Positions 17,267-28,090 of a stretch of 64,000 nt of DNA are shown here, piece after piece. The stretch lies in contig NZ_JAJNAG010000001.1 in the NCBI RefSeq assembly GCF_021010575.1, forward strand, positions 1-64,000, read 5' to 3'. The DNA comes from Limnobaculum eriocheiris (GTDB lineage Bacteria > Pseudomonadota > Gammaproteobacteria > Enterobacterales > Enterobacteriaceae). The position numbers and the translations under genes are program-made. The notes under the pieces are model-generated. The model did not search any database. It was not told the DNA's origin and was given only the letters and a program-made list of their open reading frames with translations. The stretch's first letter is position 1; every line of letters starts with the position of its first letter.

Positions 17267-18634
17267 ATGGAAAATCAAACCAACAAACTTAAACGAGGCT
17301 TAACCGCTCGCCATATCCGTTTTATGGCGTTGGGGTCGGCAATAGGAACCGGATTGTTCTACGGTTCCGCAAGTGCAATAAAAATGGCAGGTCCCAGTGT
17401 TCTGCTGGCCTATCTCATCGGTGGTATTTTCGCTTTTATCATCATGCGAGCGCTGGGGGAGATGTCCGTTCATAATCCACAGGCCGGAGCATTTTCCCGC
17501 TATGCGCAGGACTATCTGGGACCACTGGCGGGTTATATCACCGGTTGGACGTACTGCTTTGAGATTCTGATTGTAGCCATTGCTGACGTTACGGCTTTTG
17601 GTCTGTATATGAGCTTCTGGTTCCCTAACGTCGAGCTTTGGGTCTGGGCATTGAGTGTAGTACTGATTATCGGCGCAATTAATCTGGTGCATGTGAAGGT
17701 CTTTGGTGAATTTGAGTTCTGGCTGTCATTCATCAAAGTTGCCACCATTATTATTATGATTCTGGCGGGTATCGGTATTATCGTCTGGGGATTTGGCAAT
17801 CAGGGTGAACCAACAGGTATTCATAACTTATGGACTAATGGCGGGTTCTTTGCCAATGGCTTTATCGGTATGGTTCTCTCCCTGCAAATGGTGATGTTTG
17901 CTTATGGTGGTATTGAGATTATTGGTATCACTGCTGGTGAAGCAGAGGATCCGAGAAAGACCATTCCAAAAGCGATTAACTCTGTACCTTTCCGTATTTT
18001 GATTTTCTATGTGGGTACACTGTTCGTTATTATGTCTATCTATCCGTGGAATCAGGTAGGTACCCACGGTAGCCCATTTGTTCTGACTTTTGAAAATCTG
18101 GGTATTACTGCTGCGGCGGGTATTCTGAACTTTGTGGTAATCACCGCTTCACTTTCAGCCATTAACAGCGACGTATTTGGCGTAGGTCGTATGTTGTACG
18201 GTCTGGCAGAGCAGGGACAGGCACCAAAAATGTTCACTACGCTGTCTAAACGCGGCGTGCCGTGGATTACCGTACTGTTTATGATGGCTGGTCTGCTGGT
18301 GGCAGCTTACCTGAACTACATTATTCCTGAAGATGTATTTGTGATTATTGCGTCGTTGGCAACTTTTGCCACCGTATGGGTATGGATTATGATCCTGCTG
18401 TCACAAATTGGTTTCCGGCGTAAGCTAACGCCAGAGCAGGTCAGCAAGCTGGATTTCCCTCTGCGCGGTGGTACTACCACTTCTGTGATTGCTTTGATCT
18501 TCCTGTTTGGCATTATCGGCCTGATAGGTTACTTCCCAACTACGCGTGTTTCGCTGTATGTAGGCTTTGCCTGGATAGCACTGTTGGTAGCAGTTTATTA
18601 TTTGAAAGGTATGGGATCGAAGAAAGCAGGTTAA
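17267..18634 (+). CDS. proY: Proline-specific permease ProY (amino acid permease family)
   Basis: 455-residue inner membrane transporter of the APC amino acid permease family with twelve transmembrane segments. The family N-terminus is present: [20 protein letters not shown], then [19 protein letters not shown]. The consensus block [33 protein letters not shown] follows, and [23 protein letters not shown] in the middle. Assigned to proY rather than to other APC members by similarity and by the brnQ-proY order shared with E. coli. Proline as substrate is from the family name and is not shown by sequence. Confidence 0.88.
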   Translation: MENQTNKLKRGLTARHIRFMALGSAIGTGLFYGSASAIKMAGPSVLLAYLIGGIFAFIIMRALGEMSVHNPQAGAFSRYAQDYLGPLAGYITGWTYCFEILIVAIADVTAFGLYMSFWFPNVELWVWALSVVLIIGAINLVHVKVFGEFEFWLSFIKVATIIIMILAGIGIIVWGFGNQGEPTGIHNLWTNGGFFANGFIGMVLSLQMVMFAYGGIEIIGITAGEAEDPRKTIPKAINSVPFRILIFYVGTLFVIMSIYPWNQVGTHGSPFVLTFENLGITAAAGILNFVVITASLSAINSDVFGVGRMLYGLAEQGQAPKMFTTLSKRGVPWITVLFMMAGLLVAAYLNYIIPEDVFVIIASLATFATVWVWIMILLSQIGFRRKLTPEQVSKLDFPLRGGTTTSVIALIFLFGIIGLIGYFPTTRVSLYVGFAWIALLVAVYYLKGMGSKKAG

Positions 18635-18658
18635 TTGCTGTTGTTCGATTTCATTGAG

Positions 18659-18688
18659 AATGGCTCCGATTGTTGGGGCCATTTTTTT
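18659..18688 (+). terminator. Intrinsic terminator of proY
   Basis: 9-bp stem AATGGCTCC / GGGGCCATT with one T-G pair, then seven T residues, 25 bases after the stop. Confidence 0.85.
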
Positions 18689-18697
18689 GTATCATAT

Positions 18698-18777
<80 letters not shown>

Positions 18778-18780
18778 TAT

Positions 18781-19026
18781 GAGCACTTGAATTCAGCTGA
18801 CGACTGAGAGAGGCCAGCACGAGCAGCATGGATGCTGCTCGAGGCACAGCGACGCCGGGAGCGGCTCTGTGCCGGTGCGTTAGGGCTGAACGAAGGAGGA
18901 AGGAAGTCGCCTAAGCGACCTGGATTCCTGTGCGAAAGCGTGGGAGTACAGAGGGGGTTCGCTAACCCCTTCTGCTCGTCCGTTGCACTGGCGTTGAGAT
19001 AGACTCAGGACTATTACGGACGAAAC
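18781..19026 (+). repeat. Dispersed structured repeat, family A copy 1
   Basis: About 246 bases, more GC-rich than the surroundings, homologous in reverse orientation to 34218-34465. It has four successive hairpins: 18820-18841 (10-bp stem), 18843-18873 (GGCACAG / CTGTGCC), 18906-18919 (GTCGC / GCGAC) and 18954-18969 (GGGGTT / AACCCC), plus an outer CGTCCG / CGGACG pair near the end. Several stems show paired changes relative to the other copy. There is no open frame or inverted terminal repeat like that of an IS. It lies between convergent proY and the peroxiredoxin gene. Confidence 0.85.
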
Positions 19027-19055
19027 TGGCACCAATACAATAAGTCATGCCAAAA

Positions 19056-19080
19056 AAAAGAGCCGCATCGCGGCTCTTTT
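19056..19080 (-). terminator. Terminator of the peroxiredoxin gene
   Basis: 11-bp perfect stem AAAAGAGCCGC / GCGGCTCTTTT with loop ATC. On the minus strand it is followed by a run of T, as expected for an intrinsic terminator of the gene ending at 19109. Confidence 0.85.
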
Positions 19081-19108
19081 CAATATCAAAATCAGAACAA
19101 ACAGCTAA

Positions 19109-19711
19109 TTACAGTTTGCCAGCGTTTTGAGACAGGAACTTAGCAACGCCGTCCGGAGATGCGTTCATGCCTTCCTGACCTTTTTCCCACTGAGCCGGGC
19201 ACACCTGGCCGTGCTCTTCGTGGAATTGCAGTGCGTCAACCATACGGATCATTTCGTCGATGTTACGGCCCAGTGGCAGGTCGTTAACTACCTGGTGACG
19301 AACAACACCCTTTTTGTCGATCAGGAAAGATGCACGTAAAGCAACGCCAGCATCCGGATGCTCGATACCGTATGCTTGTTGAATTTCACGCTTAACGTCA
19401 GCAACCATTGCGTATTTAACTTCGCCGATGCCGCCGTTGTCTACTGGGGTTTTACGCCATGCGTTGTGTACGAACTCTGAATCGAAAGAGATACCAACAA
19501 CTTCGATGCCGCGTTTTTTGAATTCTTCATAACGGTGGTCGAAAGCAATCAATTCAGAAGGACATACGAAAGTAAAGTCCATTGGCCAGAAGAACAGCAC
19601 AGCTGCTTTGCCATTCAGATGATTCTTCAGATTGAAGTTTTCAACGATTTCGCCGTTACCAAGAACAGCTGCAGCAGTAAAATCAGGGGCTTGGCGAGTA
19701 ACCAGAACCAT
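19109..19711 (-). CDS. Typical 2-Cys peroxiredoxin (AhpC/PrxC type)
   Basis: 200-residue cytosolic peroxidase that reduces H2O2 and organic hydroperoxides. The peroxidatic cysteine is in FFWPMDFTFVCPSELIAF (the usual T-x-x-C motif), and the resolving cysteine is in HGQVCPAQWEKG near the C-terminus. It is of the Prx1 group; E. coli AhpC is shorter and different at the N-terminus. ATG at 19711 has AGGAGAG 5 bases upstream, and the longer in-frame extension is not family-like. An OxyR-like site lies about 85-120 bases upstream. No ahpF is beside it, so the electron donor is probably thioredoxin. Confidence 0.92.
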   Translation of the reverse strand: MVLVTRQAPDFTAAAVLGNGEIVENFNLKNHLNGKAAVLFFWPMDFTFVCPSELIAFDHRYEEFKKRGIEVVGISFDSEFVHNAWRKTPVDNGGIGEVKYAMVADVKREIQQAYGIEHPDAGVALRASFLIDKKGVVRHQVVNDLPLGRNIDEMIRMVDALQFHEEHGQVCPAQWEKGQEGMNASPDGVAKFLSQNAGKL

Positions 19712-19793
19712 AATAACTCTCCTGTCAATTAGGTTGATAAATAAGGAAATATAATTTGGGTGCCAGTATAGGCGGTCAGGTATCGATCGCAAA

Positions 19794-19830
19794 GGATATC
19801 AGACCGATTGTTGAGATAGCTTCTGCCTAT
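19794..19830 (-). promoter_or_regulatory. OxyR-like binding site upstream of the peroxiredoxin gene
   Basis: Four 4-base elements at 7-base spacing, GGAT-N7-CGAT-N7-ATAG-N7-CTAT, compared with the OxyR consensus ATAG-N7-CTAT-N7-ATAG-N7-CTAT. Twelve of sixteen bases agree and the last two elements are perfect. Position upstream of a peroxidase gene fits OxyR control. Inference only. Confidence 0.45.
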
Positions 19831-19940
19831 GGTAAACAAGGGCACTTATTACAGACGGTAAACATAACCATAACATCATACCTTGTAAAGCGACTATAGA
19901 GTAATTTACTTTGGTTTTTTTATCTAACTAAATGAAAATA

Positions 19941-20522
19941 TTATAGTTGTTTCGATCTGGCCTGTATCATCACCTGTGGATAGAAGTGCAAAAATGTCTC
20001 TTCCAATGGGTGATAATGTTGCCGGATGTCTTCAATGCAGTCGCTGAGTGCTTTCAGACGCGGGCGGCGAATAGCCATATTATGTAAGGTATCGGCAATG
20101 AATGGCAGTTCGGCATAGCGCTCCAGCCAGCGATCTCTCCAGATATACTGATTGATATGTTGAAATCCTGGCGGCGTTGCTGACAACTGGGGAACAATGT
20201 TGTTTTTTGCCTGAGCAACAAAGTTTACCAATGGCATTGTGCTATCAAGCTGCTCCCAATGCCGGGCGAGAAAATGATCCCAGAGTACGTCTAATGCAAT
20301 AGGTGCAACCCGGTAGTGAGGCTGACTAAACAGGCGGCGGGCTTCTCTCACCGGTTCAAGATTATCGGTAAGTTTATCAATACGCCGGTGCAGCATAATG
20401 CCGCTAACCACTTCCGGAGCATATTCCCCGTCAGGATTGCCGCGTACAAAATCAGCCAGCAGATTTCCCAGCAGGGAGCTGTCGGCCAGTGAGGCTAAAT
20501 GGAGGTGAGCAAGAAAATTCAT
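19941..20522 (-). CDS. acpH: Acyl carrier protein phosphodiesterase
   Basis: AcpH removes the 4'-phosphopantetheine arm from acyl carrier protein, turning holo-ACP back to apo-ACP. 193 residues as in E. coli, with [10 protein letters not shown] at the start, [20 protein letters not shown], and [13 protein letters not shown] supplying the His/Asp residues of this HD-like metal enzyme. ATG at 20522 was chosen because MNFLAHLHL is the invariant family N-terminus. It is divergent from queA. Confidence 0.94.
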   Translation of the reverse strand: MNFLAHLHLASLADSSLLGNLLADFVRGNPDGEYAPEVVSGIMLHRRIDKLTDNLEPVREARRLFSQPHYRVAPIALDVLWDHFLARHWEQLDSTMPLVNFVAQAKNNIVPQLSATPPGFQHINQYIWRDRWLERYAELPFIADTLHNMAIRRPRLKALSDCIEDIRQHYHPLEETFLHFYPQVMIQARSKQL

Positions 20523-20700
20523 GGTGTAATTATAGTGTAATCTGACATCACTGATATGCTTTATTATCATCACGGATTGCCAGACTATGCGAAGTAAGTC
20601 GATTATTGCTGGTTTTCTTATACTTTTATTGCCTTATAGGTTGCAGCCTTATCCGACTGGCTCTAGACTAAGCCGCTTGTTTTTTGAGATTTGAAAACCC

Positions 20701-21777
20701 ATGCGCGTTACTGATTTTTCATTTGAACTTCCTGAATCCCTGATTGCCCGCTACCCTCAGGCGGAACGCAGCGCTTGTCGTATGCTTTCTCTCGATGGGA
20801 TCAGTGGCGCACTCTCTGATGACACATTTACCGATGTGCTAGATAAGCTGAACTCTGGCGATTTACTGGTATTTAATAATACCCGAGTGATCCCGGCACG
20901 TCTGTTTGGTAAGAAAGCCAGCGGCGGAAAGATTGAAGTTTTGGTTGAGCGAGTGCTGGATGATAGAAGGGTTCTGGCCCACGTTCGTGCTTCTAAAGCA
21001 CCAAAGCCGGGCACAGAACTGTTGCTGGGCGATGATGAATCTATCCCGGCCATTATGGCTGCACGCCACGATGCGTTATTTGAGCTTCATTTTACCGATG
21101 GGCGTGATGTACTGACGATTCTTAACGCTGCCGGGCATATGCCTTTACCTCCTTATATTGATAGGCCAGATGAAGATGCTGACCGTGAGCTGTATCAAAC
21201 GGTTTACAGCCAGCGCCCCGGAGCGGTTGCTGCACCAACGGCAGGCTTACACTTCGATCAGCCGCTATTGGAAGCCTTGCGCGCCAAAGGGATCAATATG
21301 GAATTCGTTACCCTGCACGTAGGTGCCGGGACATTCCAGCCAGTGCGGGTTGATGATATCAAACAGCATGTGATGCATGCCGAGTATGCGGAAGTACCAC
21401 AATCCGTGGTGGATGCGGTGCTGGCCTGTAAAGCCCGGGGCAATAAAGTGATAGCCGTGGGAACGACATCGGTCAGATCGCTGGAAAGCGCCGCGCAGGC
21501 GGCTAAACAGGATCTCATTGAGCCATTTTTTGGTGATACCAGCATCTTTATTTATCCCGGTTATCAGTTCCGGGTTATTGATACCCTGATTACTAATTTT
21601 CACCTGCCTGAATCAACGCTAATTATGCTGGTATCGGCATTTGCCGGTTATAGCAATACCATGCGGGCATATCAGCAGGCGGTCGAGAAGCAATACCGTT
21701 TCTTTAGCTATGGGGATGCCATGTTTATCACCCGTAATCCGGAAGCGATTAATGAAATCCCAGGTGGGAAATCGTAA
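20701..21777 (+). CDS. queA: S-adenosylmethionine:tRNA ribosyltransferase-isomerase
   Basis: Transfers and isomerises the ribosyl part of SAM onto preQ1 in tRNA, making epoxyqueuosine at position 34 of GUN anticodons. 358 residues. Conserved features are [19 protein letters not shown] at the start, [28 protein letters not shown] and [14 protein letters not shown], and the ending [17 protein letters not shown] then [10 protein letters not shown]. It opens a queA-tgt-yajC-secD-secF cluster in the E. coli order; tgt starts 48 bases later. Confidence 0.97.
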   Translation: MRVTDFSFELPESLIARYPQAERSACRMLSLDGISGALSDDTFTDVLDKLNSGDLLVFNNTRVIPARLFGKKASGGKIEVLVERVLDDRRVLAHVRASKAPKPGTELLLGDDESIPAIMAARHDALFELHFTDGRDVLTILNAAGHMPLPPYIDRPDEDADRELYQTVYSQRPGAVAAPTAGLHFDQPLLEALRAKGINMEFVTLHVGAGTFQPVRVDDIKQHVMHAEYAEVPQSVVDAVLACKARGNKVIAVGTTSVRSLESAAQAAKQDLIEPFFGDTSIFIYPGYQFRVIDTLITNFHLPESTLIMLVSAFAGYSNTMRAYQQAVEKQYRFFSYGDAMFITRNPEAINEIPGGKS

Positions 21778-22950
<1,173 letters not shown>

Positions 22951-22990
22951 TTCGTATATTCATCAACATAACAACAGAGGAATCTCATTA

Positions 22991-23323
22991 ATGAGTCTTT
23001 TTATTTCTGACGCAGTGGCCGCAGCCGGTGCACCAGCTCAAGGCAGCCCATATTCTTTAGTTATCATGCTGGTAGTTTTCGGTTTGATCTTCTATTTTAT
23101 GATCCTGCGCCCACAGCAGAAGCGTGCTAAAGATCATAAGAATCTGATGAATTCCATTACTAAAGGTGATGAAGTATTAACCACCGGTGGGTTAGTGGGT
23201 CGTGTATCTAAAGTTTCTGATACTGGCTACATCGTTATTGCTCTGAATGATACAACTGAAGTTACTATCAAACGTGACTTCGTTGCGGCTGTATTGCCTA
23301 AAGGCACAATGAAAGCGCTCTGA
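22991..23323 (+). CDS. yajC: Sec translocon accessory protein YajC
   Basis: 110-residue single-pass inner membrane protein that co-purifies with SecDF. The transmembrane helix is at about 20-40 (YSLVIMLVVFGLIFYFMILR) and is followed by the conserved RPQQKRAKDHKNLMNSI and a small beta-rich tail (GDEVLTTGGLVGRVSKV). It lies directly before secD. Ribosome site AGAGGAA precedes the ATG. Confidence 0.96.
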   Translation: MSLFISDAVAAAGAPAQGSPYSLVIMLVVFGLIFYFMILRPQQKRAKDHKNLMNSITKGDEVLTTGGLVGRVSKVSDTGYIVIALNDTTEVTIKRDFVAAVLPKGTMKAL

Positions 23324-23368
23324 TTTGAGCGCTATACTTTTTGATTTTCCCGAAGGGAAACTACTATT

Positions 23369-25219
23369 GTGTTAAACCGTTATCCTTTATGGAAGTATCT
23401 GATGCTGGTCTTTGTGATCGGCATCGGTTTGCTTTATGCACTTCCTAACATTTATGGTGAGGATCCGGCGATTCAGATTACTGGGGTGCGCGGTGGCACC
23501 GCCAGTACTGCTACGTTGGGTCAGGTAGAAGATGCACTGAAGCAACAGAATATTGTTATCAAATCGGTAGTGCTGGAAGAGAATGGCTCTTTGCTGGTGC
23601 GGTTTGACAATACTGATGTCCAACTGCGGGCACGGGAGATTCTGGCAGAATCGCTGGGGAATCAGTTTGTTATTGCATTGAACCTTGCTCCAGCCACGCC
23701 AACCTGGCTACAGAAAATTGGTGCAGAACCAATGAAACTGGGCCTCGATCTGCGCGGTGGTGTGCACTTCCTGATGGAAGTGGATATGGAAACCGCAATG
23801 TCCAAACTGCAAGAGCAAACGCAAGATTCGATTGAAAGCGAACTGCATACGGAAGGTATTGCTTATTCTGAAGTAGTTAAAGGCAGCAACTTCGGTGTTG
23901 AGGTTCGTTTTCCTGATGCAGATACGTTGACTAAAGCCATTGATTTTCTGACACCTCGTCATCGGGATCTGATAATCACTCCGGGCTCTAACAACAGCTT
24001 TACCACGCAGATGACTGCACAACGTTTAAGCGAAGCGCGTGAATATGCGGTTCAGCAAAACGTTAACATCTTGCGTAACCGGGTAAACCAGTTAGGGGTT
24101 GCTGAGCCGGTAGTTCAGCGTCAGGGTGCCGATCGAATTGTGGTTGAATTACCGGGTATTCAGGATACCGCTCGTGCTAAAGAGATTTTGGGTGCGACCG
24201 CAACGCTTGAGTTCCGTCTGGTAAATACCAGTATTGATGCCGCTTCGGTATTACGCGGTCGTGATCGTAGTAAGTCTGAAGTGAAGTACCGCCGTGATAA
24301 CTCCCCAGTGGTGTTATACAAGAAGGTGGTTCTGACCGGCGATCATATTACCGATTCTACCTCCAGCAATGATGAGTATGGCCGCCCACAGGTGAACATT
24401 TCTCTGGACAGCGCTGGCGGTAATATCATGTCTAACTTTACTAAGGACAGCATTGGCAAAAATATGGCCACGGTGTTCGTAGAGTATAAAGACAGCGGTA
24501 AAAAGGATGCTAACGGCAGAGCTATTCTTGAAAAGCATGAAGAAGTGATCAACGTTGCGACCATTCAGTCTCGTTTGGGTAACAGTTTCCGCATTACCGG
24601 TATTGATAATGCCGCTGAAGCTCGCCAGCTTTCACTGTTGCTACGTGCCGGTGCGCTGATAGCGCCAATTCAGATTGTTGAAGAGCGTACTATCGGTCCA
24701 TCAATGGGGCAGCAGAATATTACTCAGGGTCTGGAAGCCTGTTTCTGGGGTCTGATGGTATCGGTGATCTTTATGCTGCTGGTGTATCGCGTATTTGGCT
24801 TGATGGCCAGTGCGGCACTGGTGGTTAACGTTATTCTTATTGTTGGTACTATGTCGCTGTTGCCGGGGGCAACGCTAAGTATGCCGGGCATTGCCGGTAT
24901 TGTACTAACGGTAGGTATGGCGGTTGATGCTAACGTACTGATTAACGAGCGGATAAAAGAAGAGCTGAAAAATGGGCGTAGTGTCCAACAGGCGATTCAT
25001 GAAGGGTATAAAGGGGCTTTCAGCAGTATTCTGGACGCTAACCTGACTACGCTGATTACCGCTGCAATTCTGTATGCTGTAGGTACCGGCTCGATTAAAG
25101 GCTTTGCCATTACGCTGTCTATCGGCGTATTGACTTCCATGTTCACTGCGATTGTAGGTACGCGCGCCATTGTTAACCTGGCGTATGGCGGCAAGCGCAT
25201 TACCAAGCTGTCTATTTAA
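23369..25219 (+). CDS. secD: Protein translocase subunit SecD
   Basis: Part of the SecDF complex that uses the proton gradient to pull secreted proteins out of SecYEG on the periplasmic side. 616 residues. First transmembrane segment at 8-26 ([20 protein letters not shown]), a large periplasmic domain ([37 protein letters not shown]), then five more helices from about 455 on with [18 protein letters not shown], the proton-relay Asp region. GTG start. secF begins 10 bases after the stop. Confidence 0.97.
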   Translation: MLNRYPLWKYLMLVFVIGIGLLYALPNIYGEDPAIQITGVRGGTASTATLGQVEDALKQQNIVIKSVVLEENGSLLVRFDNTDVQLRAREILAESLGNQFVIALNLAPATPTWLQKIGAEPMKLGLDLRGGVHFLMEVDMETAMSKLQEQTQDSIESELHTEGIAYSEVVKGSNFGVEVRFPDADTLTKAIDFLTPRHRDLIITPGSNNSFTTQMTAQRLSEAREYAVQQNVNILRNRVNQLGVAEPVVQRQGADRIVVELPGIQDTARAKEILGATATLEFRLVNTSIDAASVLRGRDRSKSEVKYRRDNSPVVLYKKVVLTGDHITDSTSSNDEYGRPQVNISLDSAGGNIMSNFTKDSIGKNMATVFVEYKDSGKKDANGRAILEKHEEVINVATIQSRLGNSFRITGIDNAAEARQLSLLLRAGALIAPIQIVEERTIGPSMGQQNITQGLEACFWGLMVSVIFMLLVYRVFGLMASAALVVNVILIVGTMSLLPGATLSMPGIAGIVLTVGMAVDANVLINERIKEELKNGRSVQQAIHEGYKGAFSSILDANLTTLITAAILYAVGTGSIKGFAITLSIGVLTSMFTAIVGTRAIVNLAYGGKRITKLSI

Positions 25220-25229
25220 GGAGTCTGTT

Positions 25230-26198
25230 GTGGCAGAGGAATATAAAGTAGAGCAGCTTAACCACGGTCGCAAAGTCTATGACTTCCTGCGCGTGGGTAA
25301 TGCCGCTTTTGCTATTTCTATGATTCTGGTGGTTGCTTCATTAGTCATCATAAGCATGAAAGGGTTTAACTGGGGTCTGGACTTCACCGGTGGTACTGTG
25401 ATTGAAGTTAAATTAACCCATCCGATAGACTTGGAAAAAGTGCGTGCTGACCTGAATGCACAGGGCTTTAAAGACCCAATTGTTCAAAACTTTGGTAGTA
25501 GCCGTGACGTTATGATCCGTATGGCGCCTATTGAAGGCATGAACAGTGAAGTATTGAGCAGCAAGATTCTGGATATTGTTCACAGCAACGCCGATGAAGG
25601 TGCAGAAGTTAAACGTATCGAATTTGTTGGACCAAGCGTTGGTGCCGAGTTGGCACAATCGGGTCTGATGGCAATCATCGTTTGTTTACTCTGTATTCTG
25701 GTCTATGTTGGTTTTCGTTTCGAGTGGCGTCTGGCAGCGGGTGCGGTATTTGCACTGGCGCATGACGTGGTGATTACATTAGGTATCATTTCGTTATTCC
25801 AGCGTGAAGTCGATCTGACTATCGTTGCAGCAATGTTGTCGATTATCGGTTACTCACTGAACGATACCATCGTGGTATTTGACCGGATGCGTGAGAACTT
25901 CCGTAAGATTCGTCGCGGTACATCTTATGAGATCATGAACGTCTCTCTGACTCAGACGCTGAGTCGAACGTTGATGACATCAGGGACTACCTTACTTGCG
26001 GTTCTGTGTCTGTTGTTCTTTGGTGGTGAGATGTTGAAAGGCTTCTCTGAATCACTGGCTATTGGTATTTTGCTGGGTACGGTGTCATCCATCTGGGTAG
26101 CGGCCTATATGGCGCTGAAGATGGGCGTGAAGCGTGAGCACATGTTACCAACTAAAGTGGAAAAAGAGGGCGCCGATCAGCCTTCAATGCTGCCTTAA
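25230..26198 (+). CDS. secF: Protein translocase subunit SecF
   Basis: Partner of SecD in the proton-driven export complex. 322 residues with six transmembrane helices. Family segments: [18 protein letters not shown] at the start, [50 protein letters not shown], and [20 protein letters not shown]. The C-terminus MKREHML and EKEGADQPS are as in E. coli. The GTG at 25230 follows AAGGAG; a longer frame overlapping secD is not family-like. The cluster ends at a strong terminator. Confidence 0.97.
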   Translation: MAEEYKVEQLNHGRKVYDFLRVGNAAFAISMILVVASLVIISMKGFNWGLDFTGGTVIEVKLTHPIDLEKVRADLNAQGFKDPIVQNFGSSRDVMIRMAPIEGMNSEVLSSKILDIVHSNADEGAEVKRIEFVGPSVGAELAQSGLMAIIVCLLCILVYVGFRFEWRLAAGAVFALAHDVVITLGIISLFQREVDLTIVAAMLSIIGYSLNDTIVVFDRMRENFRKIRRGTSYEIMNVSLTQTLSRTLMTSGTTLLAVLCLLFFGGEMLKGFSESLAIGILLGTVSSIWVAAYMALKMGVKREHMLPTKVEKEGADQPSMLP

Positions 26199-26218
26199 TC
26201 AATACGATGATTGAACAG

Positions 26219-26248
26219 AAAAACCCTCATAGCGATATGAGGGTTTTT
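26219..26248. terminator. Terminator after secF, bidirectional with bioD
   Basis: 12-bp perfect stem AAAAACCCTCAT / ATGAGGGTTTTT with loop AGCGAT, A tract and T tract at the ends. Confidence 0.88.
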
Positions 26249-26264
26249 TATTGCGTTGAATTCT

Positions 26265-26981
26265 TTATTCAGGCAGCAGCAGCGAGCTATCAATATATTG
26301 CGCTAATGAAGGGAGTGATGAAAGGTATGGTAAATAAGGAATTTCCCCCAGCAGCGGGGCTGTAATTCGCCTTTTCAGTGTGCTCATATAATCATCATAG
26401 TGAGGATAGCCAGGCTGTACGCTATTGGCTATCCAGCCGCTAAAATTTACTCCGGCAGTTATCAGCGCCTGCTGGGTCAGTAAGGCATGATTGATACAGC
26501 CAAGTTTGATTCCCACTACCATTACCACCGGTAACTGCCCGGCGATAACCCAGTCAGACAGAGAATAATGTTCATCGACAGGAGTAAACCATCCCCCGGC
26601 ACCCTCAACGACGACTACATCACTTTTTTGCTGTAAGCTGGCTAATCCTGATGACAGCAGCGATAGTGATATCGGTTGCGATACCAGACGGCTGGCGATA
26701 TGGGGGGATGTTGGGTGCAGAAATGTCACCGGATTAATCTGGTTGTACTCCAGATCTTCTGATGAATATTGCTGCAAAATCAGCGCATCCTGATTGCGTA
26801 ATCCATCTTCTGTTAGCTGGCTGCCCGAAGCTACAGGTTTGTAACCTGCAACCCGATAGTGGCGAGCTGAAAATGATTGTAGCAATGCTCTGACGGCAAT
26901 CGTTTTTCCGGCATCGGTGTCGGTACCGGTGACAAACCAGGTGTGATTTATAATATTCTCTGGGATATTAAGGTGCTGCAT
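26265..26981 (-). CDS. bioD: Dethiobiotin synthetase
   Basis: Closes the ureido ring of biotin: 7,8-diaminopelargonate + CO2 + ATP gives dethiobiotin. The P-loop [14 protein letters not shown] is at the N-terminus. [22 protein letters not shown] and [15 protein letters not shown] are the other family blocks. The start is uncertain. ATG at 26981 and ATG at 27008 are both in frame, both overlap the 3' end of bioB, and neither has a strong ribosome site, so translational coupling to bioB is likely. E. coli has bioF and bioC between bioB and bioD; here the two genes touch. Confidence 0.92.
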   Translation of the reverse strand: MQHLNIPENIINHTWFVTGTDTDAGKTIAVRALLQSFSARHYRVAGYKPVASGSQLTEDGLRNQDALILQQYSSEDLEYNQINPVTFLHPTSPHIASRLVSQPISLSLLSSGLASLQQKSDVVVVEGAGGWFTPVDEHYSLSDWVIAGQLPVVMVVGIKLGCINHALLTQQALITAGVNFSGWIANSVQPGYPHYDDYMSTLKRRITAPLLGEIPYLPYLSSLPSLAQYIDSSLLLPE

Positions 26982-28005
26982 TGTAATAGTGCTCGGTATC
27001 GGGTTCATGCTGCTGTTTAGCGATTCGTACCAACTGTTTGCTGTAGGTCTGTTGTATTTGTTGTTTTTCAGGATTTAACCCCAGCTTGTGGAACAGTTTC
27101 AGATCGCTGTTCTGTGCCGGGTTGGGGGTAGTGAGTAATTTGCAGCCATAAAAAATGGAGTTAGCGCCGGCCATAAAGCACATGGCTTGAGTCTGTTCAT
27201 TCATCTGTTCCCGACCGGCTGACAAACGCACATAAGAGCGGGGCATCATAATGCGGGCGATGGCGATGGTGCGAATAAACTCGAAAGGGTCTATATCAGG
27301 AAGATTATCCAGTGGGGTACCTGCAACTTTAACCAGCATATTAATTGGTACGCTTTCCGGTGGTTCTGGCATATTGGCTAACTGACGCAATAAACCTGCT
27401 CTGTCGGTTACCGATTCTCCCAGCCCCAGAATACCGCCAGAGCAGACTTTGATACCGGCCTGACGCACATAATCCAGCGTATTTAACCGTTCCTGATAGC
27501 TGCGAGTAGTAATAATCTGGTCATAGTATTCCGGTGAGGTATCCAGATTATGATTGTAATAGTCCAGACCGGCTTGCTTTAGCCTTTCAGCCTGAGAGGG
27601 GGTGAGTGAGCCTAATGTCATACAGCTTTCCATTCCCAGCGCTTTTACACCGCGAATCATCTGTTCCAGATAGGGAAGATCACGTTCATGGGGATTCTTC
27701 CATGCGGCCCCCATACAAAAACGTCCTGAACCGGTGGCTTTTGCCTGACGTGCGGACTCCAGTACCTGTTCTACCGCCATTAAGGCTTCGGTGGCCAGAC
27801 CGGTTTTATAGCGTGCACTTTGCGGGCAGTATTTACAGTCTTCAGGGCAATTACCGGTTTTAATGGATAACAAGGTGCTGACCTGAATGTGCCGGGGATT
27901 GAAATGTTCACGATGCACCTGCTGCGCAGTGAAAAGTAACTCAAGTAATGGCATATCGAAAAGAGCCTGGGTTTGTGCTGCACTCCAGCGTTCAGTCTGA
28001 TTCAT
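26968..28005 (-). CDS. bioB: Biotin synthase
   Basis: Radical SAM enzyme that inserts sulfur into dethiobiotin. 345 residues. The [4Fe-4S] SAM cluster motif is [13 protein letters not shown], with the downstream [29 protein letters not shown] and the Arg-containing [11 protein letters not shown] that binds the [2Fe-2S] auxiliary cluster. ATG at 28005 follows GGACC. Its promoter must lie within the BirA operator region shared with the divergent bioA. bioD overlaps its 3' end. Confidence 0.96.
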   Translation of the reverse strand: MNQTERWSAAQTQALFDMPLLELLFTAQQVHREHFNPRHIQVSTLLSIKTGNCPEDCKYCPQSARYKTGLATEALMAVEQVLESARQAKATGSGRFCMGAAWKNPHERDLPYLEQMIRGVKALGMESCMTLGSLTPSQAERLKQAGLDYYNHNLDTSPEYYDQIITTRSYQERLNTLDYVRQAGIKVCSGGILGLGESVTDRAGLLRQLANMPEPPESVPINMLVKVAGTPLDNLPDIDPFEFIRTIAIARIMMPRSYVRLSAGREQMNEQTQAMCFMAGANSIFYGCKLLTTPNPAQNSDLKLFHKLGLNPEKQQIQQTYSKQLVRIAKQQHEPDTEHYYNAAP

Positions 28006-28047
28006 AAGAGGTCCGATCAATAATCTGTTGGTTTTGAAAAACTTTAA

Positions 28048-28081
28048 TTGTAAACTAATTTTATGTCAATTTAGTTTACGG
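28048..28081. promoter_or_regulatory. BirA operator between bioB and bioA
   Basis: TTGTAAACT-N16-AGTTTACGG. The known bio operator consensus is TTGTAAACC-N15/16-GGTTTACAA. The arms form a 7-bp perfect inverted repeat (GTAAACT/AGTTTAC) with the right spacing, and the site sits between divergent bioB and bioA. BirA bound to biotinyl-AMP would repress both directions. Confidence 0.88.
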
Positions 28082-28090
28082 TTGTTTTTT

